From positions 1 through 5,499 of the forward strand of contig WRMX01000152.1 of NCBI GenBank assembly GCA_009776905.1: 5,499 bases of DNA. Reading direction: 5' to 3'. The notes under the pieces are model-generated. The model was not told the DNA's origin. It did not search any database and saw nothing but the letters and a program-made list of their open reading frames with translations. The position numbers were made by a program, and so were the translations under genes. This document shows, piece after piece, positions 1-5,469 of this stretch (within the stretch, counting starts at the first letter, position 1; every line of letters begins with the position of its first letter). Source of the DNA: Oscillospiraceae bacterium. GTDB taxonomy: Bacteria; Bacillota; Clostridia; Oscillospirales; Oscillospiraceae.

Positions 1-9
1 TCACCTCCT
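1..9 (-). promoter_or_regulatory. Perfect Shine-Dalgarno sequence for a minus-strand gene starting left of the window
   Basis: Read on the minus strand, the edge is GAGGAGGTGA. Its last nine bases are fully complementary to the 3' end of bacterial 16S rRNA. It lies downstream, in minus-strand sense, of a -10-like box and an inverted repeat, so a start codon would be expected a few bases beyond the edge. The gene itself cannot be seen. The plus-strand TCACCTCCT also resembles the 16S 3' tail, but nothing 16S-like follows it, so the ribosome-binding reading is preferred. Confidence 0.45.
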
Positions 10-12
10 CGG

Positions 13-40
13 GTTCTGTAGTGTGCCGACACTCCAGAAC
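13..40 (-). promoter_or_regulatory. Inverted repeat, possible operator or leader hairpin
   Basis: The arms GTTCTGTAGTGT and ACACTCCAGAAC are 12 bases each, with one mismatch and a 4-base GCCG loop. On the minus strand the repeat lies between an extended -10-like box at 42-47 and a strong Shine-Dalgarno sequence at 1-9. There it would cover the start of transcription or the 5' leader, so it could be a repressor operator or a leader hairpin. No T-run follows it on either strand, so it is not an intrinsic terminator. The regulatory role is inferred from position only. Confidence 0.4.
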
Positions 41-41
41 A

Positions 42-51
42 AGTATACCAA
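42..51 (-). promoter_or_regulatory. Candidate extended -10 promoter element, minus strand
   Basis: The minus strand reads TTGGTATACT. This gives a TATACT -10 box (positions 47 down to 42) preceded by a TGn extension. No good -35 box lies 16-18 bases upstream, where the terminator-like hairpin sits instead. An extended -10 can act without a strong -35. The core GTATAC is its own reverse complement, so the direction is supported mainly by the inverted repeat and Shine-Dalgarno sequence that follow on the minus strand. Confidence 0.3.
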
Positions 52-102
52 AAAAAGAAGCGAAAGCCCCTACCGTTTCATAACCCCGTAGGTGCCTTTC
101 GC
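50..102 (-). terminator. Intrinsic-terminator-like hairpin, minus strand
   Basis: The segments GCGAAAG...CCTAC (60-73) and GTAGG...CTTTCGC (88-102) form a stem with a small internal mismatch and a loop of about 14 bases. On the minus strand the stem is followed by TTCTTTTTTT (59-50), the layout of a Rho-independent terminator. On the plus strand there is no T-run after it, so it would not stop plus-strand transcription. No minus-strand gene is visible to its right. It may block antisense transcripts from the toxin region, insulate the gene to the left, or be left over from a rearrangement. Confidence 0.5.
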
Positions 103-121
103 AGAAAGGCGGATAATAATA

Positions 122-520
122 ATGGATAACAAAGTGTTTCATGTCAGCATTATTGATATTGCTAAAATCATAAAAGAAAACAGGAATAATTCTGGTACGC
201 ATATTGTCGAAATCAACGGTAGTCTCATACAAACGTGGGAAAACTATATTGATGAAATTGAAAACTTATTTTGCTTCCCGACTCGACGAAATACAATTGA
301 TGGCTATCTAGATTGGATAAGAGATTTGAGTTGGCTTCATAAAGATCGATTCTTACTAATACTTTACAATTACAGACACTTTCTTCAAGATCAACCAGCA
401 TTAAAGGAAATCATAATGAATGATTTTTGGGAATGTATACTACCTTGGTGGCAGAAAGACGTAGAATCTTTTGTTGTTGATGGTAAGGCTAAGGAGTTTT
501 GCGTTTATTTAGTTGAATAG
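122..520 (+). CDS. Barstar-like (RNase inhibitor family) immunity protein, orphan
   Basis: The 132-residue product looks like a barstar-family protein, the small acidic inhibitors that bind and block barnase-type ribonucleases in the cytoplasm. An N-terminal strand (IVEING, 28-33) is followed by a helix, then FP (52-53) and a segment with D60-G-Y-L-D64. This keeps the four-residue spacing of barstar's Asp35 and Asp39, the residues that face the nuclease active site. Later come a hydrophobic strand (RFLLILYNY) and a C-terminal strand (FCVYLVE). It is longer than classical barstar (about 90 residues), as many toxin-associated versions are. ATG 122 is preferred over GTG 92 because 92 lies inside a hairpin and an AAAGGCGG sequence stands about 10 bases before ATG 122. 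The gene is AT-rich. No ribonuclease toxin is visible in the window, so it is an orphan immunity gene ahead of an unrelated toxin fragment. Confidence 0.72.
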   Translation: MDNKVFHVSIIDIAKIIKENRNNSGTHIVEINGSLIQTWENYIDEIENLFCFPTRRNTIDGYLDWIRDLSWLHKDRFLLILYNYRHFLQDQPALKEIIMNDFWECILPWWQKDVESFVVDGKAKEFCVYLVE

Positions 521-654
521 ACAAAACTCGATGAGCTCCTTATATCGTGATTCCAAATTATCAAGATACTTTAATTGTAACAACATATTACTTGAACTAA
601 ACCTACGAGTGTTAGATATACGAAGAAGTGTGGCAGTTGAGCAGTTCACAATAA
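521..654. other. AT-rich spacer without recognisable gene
   Basis: These 134 bases separate the barstar-like gene from the Rhs fragment. The frame used by the Rhs fragment has stops at 613 and 652, so the Rhs reading frame does not extend into it. A different frame stays open from 513 but gives no recognisable protein and runs antiparallel to known composition only after 655. A weak TTGAAC (592) is not followed by a convincing -10 box. It may be worn-down sequence from a lost module. Confidence 0.5.
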
Positions 655-1394
655 AGCGGAAGACAAGTCGTCGACTTCGCCACGGACAACGTGCAGGGGA
701 ACGTCATAAGCTACGCCACGTACGACGACTGGGGCGCGCCCACCTCCAAGGCCGTGCTGAAGACGGGCCTGCGCGAACTGGACGTCGCGTCGCAGTACAC
801 CGTCCACCCGTACGACCAGGTGCTGGGCCTCTACTTCGCCCAGGCGAGGATGTACGATGCCGCCGGAAGAAGGTTCCTGGCGATGGACCCGCTAAGCAAA
901 GCCATAACCAATACGATGCCCTTGGCCGCATATGCGTATGTCAACGACAATCCAATTAGGTTTATTGATCCTCTTGGACTATTCCTCAGCGGCACGACTC
1001 TGATAGAGGGCGCACAGGGCGATGACATCTATGCTCTCAATATGTTTCTTTATGCCAATGGCTTTATCGACGATTACTACCGTCAATACATGATCGACTA
1101 TCTCGGCCTCCACAGCTACAACTCATTAGGACTGCTATGCATGAGTTCGGTCATGTGCTTGGCTTATTCGATGCATACAAAAGCTCACCATTGACACTAG
1201 CTGATGCAGACAAAAGCCATGCGATAGTTAACGATGTAATGTTCAATAATCCAAAGCAGATTGTTAGCAGCTATAATATAGAAATGATGCTATACGCATT
1301 CAAGACCGGCAACTTGCAGAACTACGCGAACTATGCTGCTGCGGGGGTAAATTCAGAAGTATATTACCGTACGGGCGGTAAAATAACAGAATAG
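655..1394 (+). pseudogene. Rhs core fragment with frameshifted metzincin-type C-terminal toxin domain
   Basis: The first frame (655-1194) carries the end of an Rhs repeat core: a YDDWG segment, a GLYFAQARMYD segment, RRFLAMDP, AYAYVNDNP and DPLGL (967-981), after which variable toxin tips usually begin. The second frame, open to the stop at 1392, reads TAMHEFGHVLGLFDAY at 1131-1178. This is the HExxHxxGxxD zinc-binding and catalytic motif, with NDVMFNN further on as a likely Met-turn. Joining the frames needs a one-base change near 1122-1134, so the domain spans about 982-1394 and resembles polymorphic-toxin metallopeptidases that would cut target-cell proteins. The N-terminal Rhs shell is missing: the frame is closed by TAA at 652, and GTG 691 has no ribosome-binding site. 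GC is high to about 890 and lower beyond. It is probably a silent or dead toxin tip. The target is unknown, and a sequencing error at the shift cannot be excluded. Confidence 0.8.
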
Positions 1395-1608
1395 ATCATA
1401 CTCGGTGAAAGAAGGTGGCGGTATGCATACGCGCAAGATTGCTGCTTGCTTGTCCCTGTTGGTTTTCATCGCTGCATGCTGTGTGCTTTGCGGACCGTCG
1501 CGTGGGAAGCAAGTGAGGATATTGAAGCAGAAGATACCGGAGGTAATAGAATTTGTTGAAAACAACGGAGATTTTCTTCAAGCGCTGCTAAACGCAAAAG
1601 AGAGACTT
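1285..1608 (+). repeat. Direct repeat, copy A (toxin tail plus immunity start)
   Basis: About 324 bases covering the last 36 codons of the zincin toxin, the 28-bp gap and the first 62 codons of immunity gene A recur at 2061-2383. The stretch 1432-1503 (72 bases) is identical to 2209-2280. The pattern indicates duplication of a toxin-immunity junction, with later divergence and single-base indels in the second copy. Confidence 0.9.
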
Positions 1609-1995
1609 AATTCAATCAATGACGCTAACCACAACGAGAATAGTAGTATCGATTTTATAATAGATTACCAAATCACTATATATATGGATGAGGTAAGCGA
1701 TTATTCACGTGGTCGAATAGAGAGCACTGATGTAAAAAATATGCTATTCACTCCAGAAGAACAGCAACTTGTTGATATGGTACTAATGAAAAACCAGAAA
1801 ATAAATGGTGTTTCATGTGTAACTATCTCTGAAAATGAAATTATGTTCGACTATATTGATTATCATAATACCCAGTTGCTTCTAAAAAACCCTGCTATAG
1901 TCATAGATGATCCAAAAGTATATACTAGTGCTTGGATTCAGTTTACTGTACCAATTAATGACAATTGGTGTATTCTATTTTTTAATGGCAAATGA
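1423..1995 (+). CDS. Membrane-anchored putative immunity protein, copy A
   Basis: This is a 190-residue protein of no family I recognise. Residues 6-23 form one hydrophobic segment with cysteines at 9, 19, 20 and 23. I16-A-A-C19 could pass as a lipobox, but paralog C does not keep it, so a membrane anchor is likelier. A basic stretch (27-38) and IPEV (39-42) follow, then a helical region with LQALLNAKERL. The C-terminal part has LLKNP, IDDPKVY and FTVPINDNWCI, all echoed in copy C. ATG 1423 is chosen over GTG 1405 because AAGGTGG sits just before it and copy B has its start at the same place. It starts 28 bp after the toxin stop, the usual place for the cognate immunity gene of an Rhs toxin. 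Immunity function is inferred from that position and from the gene being duplicated. Which side of the membrane the main domain faces is unclear, since positive charge is greater after the hydrophobic segment. Confidence 0.75.
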   Translation: MHTRKIAACLSLLVFIAACCVLCGPSRGKQVRILKQKIPEVIEFVENNGDFLQALLNAKERLNSINDANHNENSSIDFIIDYQITIYMDEVSDYSRGRIESTDVKNMLFTPEEQQLVDMVLMKNQKINGVSCVTISENEIMFDYIDYHNTQLLLKNPAIVIDDPKVYTSAWIQFTVPINDNWCILFFNGK

Positions 1996-2046
1996 ATCTC
2001 TGAAGCAAACGATGTCCAAGGGCGGCTCCACCATATTTAAATATAC

Positions 2047-2170
2047 GATAATCGTAACTCTGATGCTATGCTCATTCAAAACCGGCAACTTGCAGAATTA
2101 CGCAAACTACGCTGCTGCGGGGGTAAATTCAGAGGTGTATTATCGAACGGGCGGCAACCTAACAAAATAA
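2047..2170 (+). pseudogene. Remnant tail of a second zincin-type Rhs toxin
   Basis: The frame ending at the TAA at 2168 reads FKTGNLQNYANYAAAGVN and then SEVYYRTGGNLTK, nearly the same as the end of the first toxin (1302-1394). Similarity fades upstream of about 2047. The zinc motif and Rhs core are absent, so only about 36 codons of the toxin remain. The stretch 1996-2046 between the immunity gene A stop and this remnant holds nothing I recognise. The remnant shows that a second toxin-immunity module once stood here, or that the A junction was copied. Confidence 0.8.
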
Positions 2171-2383
2171 ATCATGCTCGGTGAAAGGTAGGTGGCGGCA
2201 TGCATACACGCAAGATTGCTGCTTGCTTGTCCCTGTTGGTTTTCATCGCTGCATGCTGTGTGCTTTGCGGACCGTCGCGTTGGAAACAAGTGAAGATATT
2301 GAAGCAGGAGATACCGGAAGTCAATAGATTTTTGAAAACAACGGAAATTTTTACAAGCGCTGTTCAACGTAAAAGAGAGACTT
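2061..2383 (+). repeat. Direct repeat, copy B
   Basis: This is the partner of the repeat at 1285-1608, in the same orientation and about 776 bp downstream. It has the same order: toxin tail, stop codon, 29-bp gap with a GGTGGCGG ribosome-binding region, and the start of the immunity gene. Differences are scattered substitutions plus small indels after about 2320. Weaker similarity continues to about 2404, where the next gene begins. Confidence 0.9.
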
Positions 2384-2410
2384 GTCTCAAGTGAGGAAGC
2401 GAGGTATCAG
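2200..2410 (+). pseudogene. Broken immunity gene, copy B
   Basis: The first 41 residues differ from copy A at only three positions (G28W, R32K, K37E), and ATG 2200 keeps its ribosome-binding site. After IPEV, a net one-base loss near 2321-2333 and another near 2346-2352 move the frame, so translation from the start ends at a TGA at 2392. Correcting both shifts gives ENNGNF, QALFNVKERL and then VSSEEA, matching copy A's ENNGDF, QALLNAKERL and NSINDA. The remaining two thirds of the gene are missing and intact paralog C starts at 2412. It probably arose by duplication followed by deletion into the neighbouring paralog. At best it makes a short membrane peptide. Confidence 0.8.
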
Positions 2411-2411
2411 C

Positions 2412-2978
2412 ATGGATAAAGGGAAGGTGCTTATCTGCTTATTCGTACTATTCTGCATCTGCCTTTACTTTGCGATTTTTGGCCCGACTCGCCGTATGCA
2501 AGCCAAGGCGATGAAAAGAAGAATTCCAGAAGTGCTTTCGTATATTAAGAGCAACTCCGATTGCCTTCAGATTCTGCTCGATGCGAAAGCAAAGTTAAGC
2601 GACATCAACAGAGATATGGTTGAAAGCGGTAACACCGCATTCCCCCCAATTGCCTACTACTATGTAAAAATCAGAAATGGGTGTCTCCTTACAGGCACAG
2701 ATACCACGAACGAAGACCATGATAACAACATTTCGTTGTTAAGCGACCGTGAACTACGCATGGCTAATAATGCGCTGTTATCGATGCCGACTGATATAGG
2801 CTGCATATATATCCATACTGATAAAATCGAAGTGCAATACACTCGTCTGATTGGCACGTGGATCGTCATCAAGAATCCTTCTAAAGAAATTGAAGACCCC
2901 AAAAAGTATAAAGATCGTTTTGAGTTCACGGTCAGGGTTGACGACGACTGGTGCATCTGCATTTGCAACTATTCATAA
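2412..2978 (+). CDS. Membrane-anchored putative immunity protein, copy C
   Basis: This 188-residue protein is a diverged paralog of copy A. A hydrophobic segment (6-23) is followed by GP-T-R at the place of GP-S-R in A, then IPEV, N-x-D-x-LQ-x-LL-x-AK-x-x-L-x-x-IN, and near the end IKNP, IEDPKKY, FTV and D-x-WCI. The middle (about 75-130) differs strongly from A, which would fit changed partner specificity or loss of constraint. ATG 2412 is chosen over ATG 2382 because the 2382 start would add residues that have no counterpart in A, while a GCGAGG sequence stands before 2412. No toxin tail precedes it, so its cognate is missing or shared. It ends 22 bp before iorA. The family is not recognised, and immunity is inferred from paralogy and context. 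Confidence 0.75.
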   Translation: MDKGKVLICLFVLFCICLYFAIFGPTRRMQAKAMKRRIPEVLSYIKSNSDCLQILLDAKAKLSDINRDMVESGNTAFPPIAYYYVKIRNGCLLTGTDTTNEDHDNNISLLSDRELRMANNALLSMPTDIGCIYIHTDKIEVQYTRLIGTWIVIKNPSKEIEDPKKYKDRFEFTVRVDDDWCICICNYS

Positions 2979-3000
2979 AGCGCAACAAAAGGAGCAGCAT

Positions 3001-4716
3001 ATGAAAGAACTATTGTTAGGAAACGCGGCTGTCGCGCGCGGCCTCTATGAGGCAGGGTGCGACGTCGCTTCAAGTTATCCGGGAACGCCCAGCACCGAAA
3101 TCACGGAGTGCATCGCTGAATACGATGAGATATACTCCGAATGGGCCCCGAACGAGAAAGTGGCTATGGAGGTAGCCTTTGGCGCGTCGCTCGCCGGCAA
3201 ACGGAGCTTCACGGGAATGAAGCACGTTGGTTTGAACGTCGCGGCCGACCCTCTGTTTACACTTTCGTATACGGGGATCAATGCGGGCATGGTCATCGCG
3301 GTCGCGGACGACCCCGGCATGCATTCGTCCCAAAACGAGCAGGACTCCAGGCACTACGCGATTGCCGCCAAAGTCCCAATGCTCGAACCGTCCGATTCCG
3401 ACGAATGCCTCGCCTTCACGCGATATGCCTATGAACTCTCAGAGATACACGACACCCCCGTGCTGTTGCGCATGTGCACAAGGGTCGCCCATTCGCAGAG
3501 CATGGCCGAAACGTCGGACCGCACCGGTATGCAGCCGCTGCCATATGAAAAAAAGGCGTCAAAATACGTCATGATGCCCGGCAATGCAAAGCAGCGCCAC
3601 CCGCTCGTCGAGCAAAGGACGCGCGACCTTGTCGAGCTTGCGGAGATTACCCACGCAAACCGCATCGAGCCGGGCGGAAAGGAAATGGGGATCATAGCTT
3701 CCGGCACAGCGTACCAATACGTGAAGGAAGTCTTCGGCAACAGCGTGAGCGTCTTAAAAATCGGCATGGTTAATCCCCTGCCTGAAAAGCTCATCCTGGA
3801 CTTCGCGGAGATAGTCGAACGGCTCGTGGTCGTCGAGGAGCTGGACAGCATCATCGAGGACCATTGCAGGAAGCTGGGCCTCAAGGTCGATGGCAAGAAC
3901 ATATTCCCATCGATCGACGAGTTTTCGCAGAACCTCATAGCCGAGCGCCTCGGCGCCGCTGCCCCACAACCCCTAGCCCTCGAGGATGCCATTCCCGCAA
4001 GACCGCCGGTCATGTGCGCAGGCTGCCCACACCGGGGCCTGTTCTATACGCTAAACAGGAAAAAGGCCACGGTGCTCGGGGACATCGGCTGCTACACTCT
4101 GGGCGCGAACGCCCCGCTATCGGCAATCGACACGACGGTGTGCATGGGCGCGTCCGTTTCGAGCCTGCATGGTTTCAACAAGGCGGGCGGCAAAAACAGC
4201 GTTGCGGTCATCGGCGACTCCACATTCATGCACACGGGCCTCAGCGGGCTTGTCGACATCGCGTACAACGGCTCGGACTCGACTGTCATCATCCTCGACA
4301 ACTCCATCACGGGCATGACCGGGCATCAGGATAACCCCACGACAGGGTTCAACATCAAGGGCGAGCCGGCCGGCAAGATCGATCTCGAATCGCTCTGCCG
4401 TTCGCTCGGCATTCCGCGCGTCAGAGTCGTCGATCCATATAACCTCGACGAATGCATGCAAGCGGTCAGCGAGGAAATGGACGCGCCCGGCCCTTCGGTC
4501 ATAATATCGAGAAGGCCCTGCGCGCTGCTGAAAACGGTCAAAGCCGCTCCCCCGCTCGTCGTCGACGCCGACAAATGCGTCGGCTGCGCTGCGTGCATGA
4601 GGATCGGCTGTCCCGCAATCAGCCACAGAGATAAAAAATCTCGCATCGATTCGACGCAATGCGTCGGTTGCGGAGTGTGCGCCCAGCTGTGCAAGTTCGG
4701 GGCCCTCACAAAATGA
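3001..4716 (+). CDS. iorA: Indolepyruvate:ferredoxin oxidoreductase, alpha subunit
   Basis: The 571-residue subunit carries catalysis: it decarboxylates indolepyruvate and other aryl-pyruvates from aromatic amino-acid transamination with thiamine diphosphate, and passes electrons through iron-sulfur clusters to ferredoxin, forming aryl-acetyl-CoA with the beta subunit. The N-terminal third is the pyruvate-ferredoxin-oxidoreductase-type domain (GNAAVARGLYEAG, SYPGTPSTE, then MKHVGLNVAADP). The C-terminal TPP domain has CAGCPHRG (339-346), GDIGCYTLG (360-368), GDS (405-407) and DNSITGMTG (433-441). The tail has two ferredoxin-type cysteine sets, C526/C529/C532/C537 and C554/C557/C560/C564; the second is followed by Lys565 where Pro is common. 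Length matches the family. ATG 3001 has AAGGAG at 2989-2994, six bases away. With only 22 bp after the island's last gene, its promoter must lie within or beyond that gene, or it is read through. GC-rich codon use contrasts sharply with the region upstream. The enzyme is cytoplasmic and oxygen-sensitive. Confidence 0.96.
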   Translation: MKELLLGNAAVARGLYEAGCDVASSYPGTPSTEITECIAEYDEIYSEWAPNEKVAMEVAFGASLAGKRSFTGMKHVGLNVAADPLFTLSYTGINAGMVIAVADDPGMHSSQNEQDSRHYAIAAKVPMLEPSDSDECLAFTRYAYELSEIHDTPVLLRMCTRVAHSQSMAETSDRTGMQPLPYEKKASKYVMMPGNAKQRHPLVEQRTRDLVELAEITHANRIEPGGKEMGIIASGTAYQYVKEVFGNSVSVLKIGMVNPLPEKLILDFAEIVERLVVVEELDSIIEDHCRKLGLKVDGKNIFPSIDEFSQNLIAERLGAAAPQPLALEDAIPARPPVMCAGCPHRGLFYTLNRKKATVLGDIGCYTLGANAPLSAIDTTVCMGASVSSLHGFNKAGGKNSVAVIGDSTFMHTGLSGLVDIAYNGSDSTVIILDNSITGMTGHQDNPTTGFNIKGEPAGKIDLESLCRSLGIPRVRVVDPYNLDECMQAVSEEMDAPGPSVIISRRPCALLKTVKAAPPLVVDADKCVGCAACMRIGCPAISHRDKKSRIDSTQCVGCGVCAQLCKFGALTK

Positions 4717-4741
4717 CACCCGATGTTTCGGCCGCTTTCGA

Positions 4742-4771
4742 TTGACGTAAGCGCCGCAACCTCCCTGATAC
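4742..4771 (+). promoter_or_regulatory. Candidate promoter ahead of iorB
   Basis: TTGACG (4742-4747) is followed after 18 bases by TGATAC (4766-4771). A separate TACAAT lies at 4783-4788 without a good -35 box. These stand in the 136-bp gap between iorA and iorB, which otherwise holds no gene. The match is moderate, so iorB may instead simply be transcribed with iorA. No terminator is visible between the two genes. Confidence 0.3.
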
Positions 4772-4840
4772 AGCGTGCGGGATACAATGCCTCATGAACT
4801 GAAACGATTGCCTGCCGCTGCAAACGAATTACAAACCTGA

Positions 4841-4846
4841 GAGGTG
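4841..4846 (+). promoter_or_regulatory. Ribosome-binding site that fixes the iorB start at TTG
   Basis: GAGGTG, within GAGAGGTG, ends six bases before TTG 4853. The only other upstream start in the frame is GTG 4844, which overlaps this site and so cannot use it. The TTG start also gives the normal IorB beginning, a few residues before the GVGGQG loop. Confidence 0.65.
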
Positions 4847-4852
4847 CATCAA

Positions 4853-5437
4853 TTGAAAACTAAAAACATAATGATAGTCGGGGTCGGAGGACAGGGCAGC
4901 GTGCTGGCGAGCAAGTTGCTCGGGCGTCTGCTGACGAACGAAGGATACGACGCAAAGGTTTCCGAAGTCCATGGCATGAGCCAGCGCGGCGGTTCCGTCG
5001 TGACATACGTGCGATATGGCGACAAAGTCTACTCCCCGGTCATCGACAAGGGGCAGGCGGACATCATCGTCTCGTTCGAGCTGCTGGAGGCGGCACGATG
5101 GCTTAGCTACCTCGCCCCCGACGGACAGATAATCACGAATACCCAGCAAATCGACCCGATGCCCGTCATAACCGGCGCCGCCGCATATCCCGAAGACCTC
5201 GCCGCAAAAATGGCGGCTGCAGGCGCGAAAGTCGACGCGTTCGACGCGCTCTCGCTTGCGGAGGAGGCAGGCTCGTCAAAGGCGGTCAACATCGTCCTGA
5301 TGGGGAGATTGTCCGGCTACTTCCCGTTTCCGAAAGAAGCGTGGGCGAAGGCGATCGATGAGACGGTCCCCGAGAGGTTCCTGGAGATGAACCGCCGCGC
5401 CTTTGAATTGGGAGCAGCGACCGCTCATGCCAAATGA
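4853..5437 (+). CDS. iorB: Indolepyruvate:ferredoxin oxidoreductase, beta subunit
   Basis: The 194-residue protein belongs to the family equivalent to the gamma domain of pyruvate:ferredoxin oxidoreductase. It is the small partner of IorA and is needed for the complete oxidoreductase, which turns aryl-pyruvates and CoA into aryl-acetyl-CoA, carbon dioxide and reduced ferredoxin in the cytoplasm. The nucleotide-fold loop GVGGQG is at 10-15, and the family signature SEVHGMSQRGG at 37-47. DIIVSFELLEAARW and the C-terminal KAVNIVLMGRLSGYFPFP segment are also typical. Length is normal. The start is TTG 4853, fixed by the ribosome-binding site at 4841-4846. It follows iorA in the same direction, but with a 136-bp gap rather than the tight junction often seen, and so may have its own promoter. 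Codon use matches iorA. Confidence 0.93.
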   Translation: MKTKNIMIVGVGGQGSVLASKLLGRLLTNEGYDAKVSEVHGMSQRGGSVVTYVRYGDKVYSPVIDKGQADIIVSFELLEAARWLSYLAPDGQIITNTQQIDPMPVITGAAAYPEDLAAKMAAAGAKVDAFDALSLAEEAGSSKAVNIVLMGRLSGYFPFPKEAWAKAIDETVPERFLEMNRRAFELGAATAHAK

Positions 5438-5459
5438 TATCACGCATCCCCGCCGCGCT

Positions 5460-5469
5460 CCCCCCCCCC
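5460..5469 (+). repeat. Homopolymeric tract of 10 C
   Basis: Ten C residues stand 23 bases after the iorB stop, in the last non-coding stretch of the window (5438-5499), where I see no gene. Tracts of this length can change size by slippage and may also be misread in sequencing. Whether a gene or promoter to the right would be affected cannot be seen from here. Confidence 0.7.

Noticed and set aside
1..9. TCACCTCCT as the 3' end of a 16S rRNA gene
   Set aside because: Only nine bases match, and the sequence that follows is not the usual 16S tail or spacer. It fits a minus-strand ribosome-binding site better.
513..959. Open plus-strand frame overlapping the end of the barstar-like gene and the Rhs fragment
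   Set aside because: After 655 it is the wrong frame of the Rhs core, giving an arginine-rich product. The part before 655 shows no recognisable protein.
1115..1140. Programmed ribosomal frameshift joining the two toxin frames
   Set aside because: No slippery heptamer or following stable hairpin is visible. A plain mutation or a sequencing error explains the shift more simply.
1907..2170. Apparent 87-codon gene between immunity copies A and B
   Set aside because: It is a chance join of an out-of-frame end of immunity gene A with the in-frame toxin-tail remnant. Only the part after about 2047 has meaning.
3429..4013. Open minus-strand frame of 194 codons inside iorA
   Set aside because: It is antisense to a clearly conserved enzyme gene in GC-rich sequence, where such frames arise by chance. 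No recognisable protein or ribosome-binding site.
4117..4719. Open minus-strand frame of 200 codons opposite the end of iorA
   Set aside because: Mirrors iorA codon structure, with an arginine- and alanine-rich composition typical of shadow frames. The plus strand encodes conserved TPP and iron-sulfur motifs.
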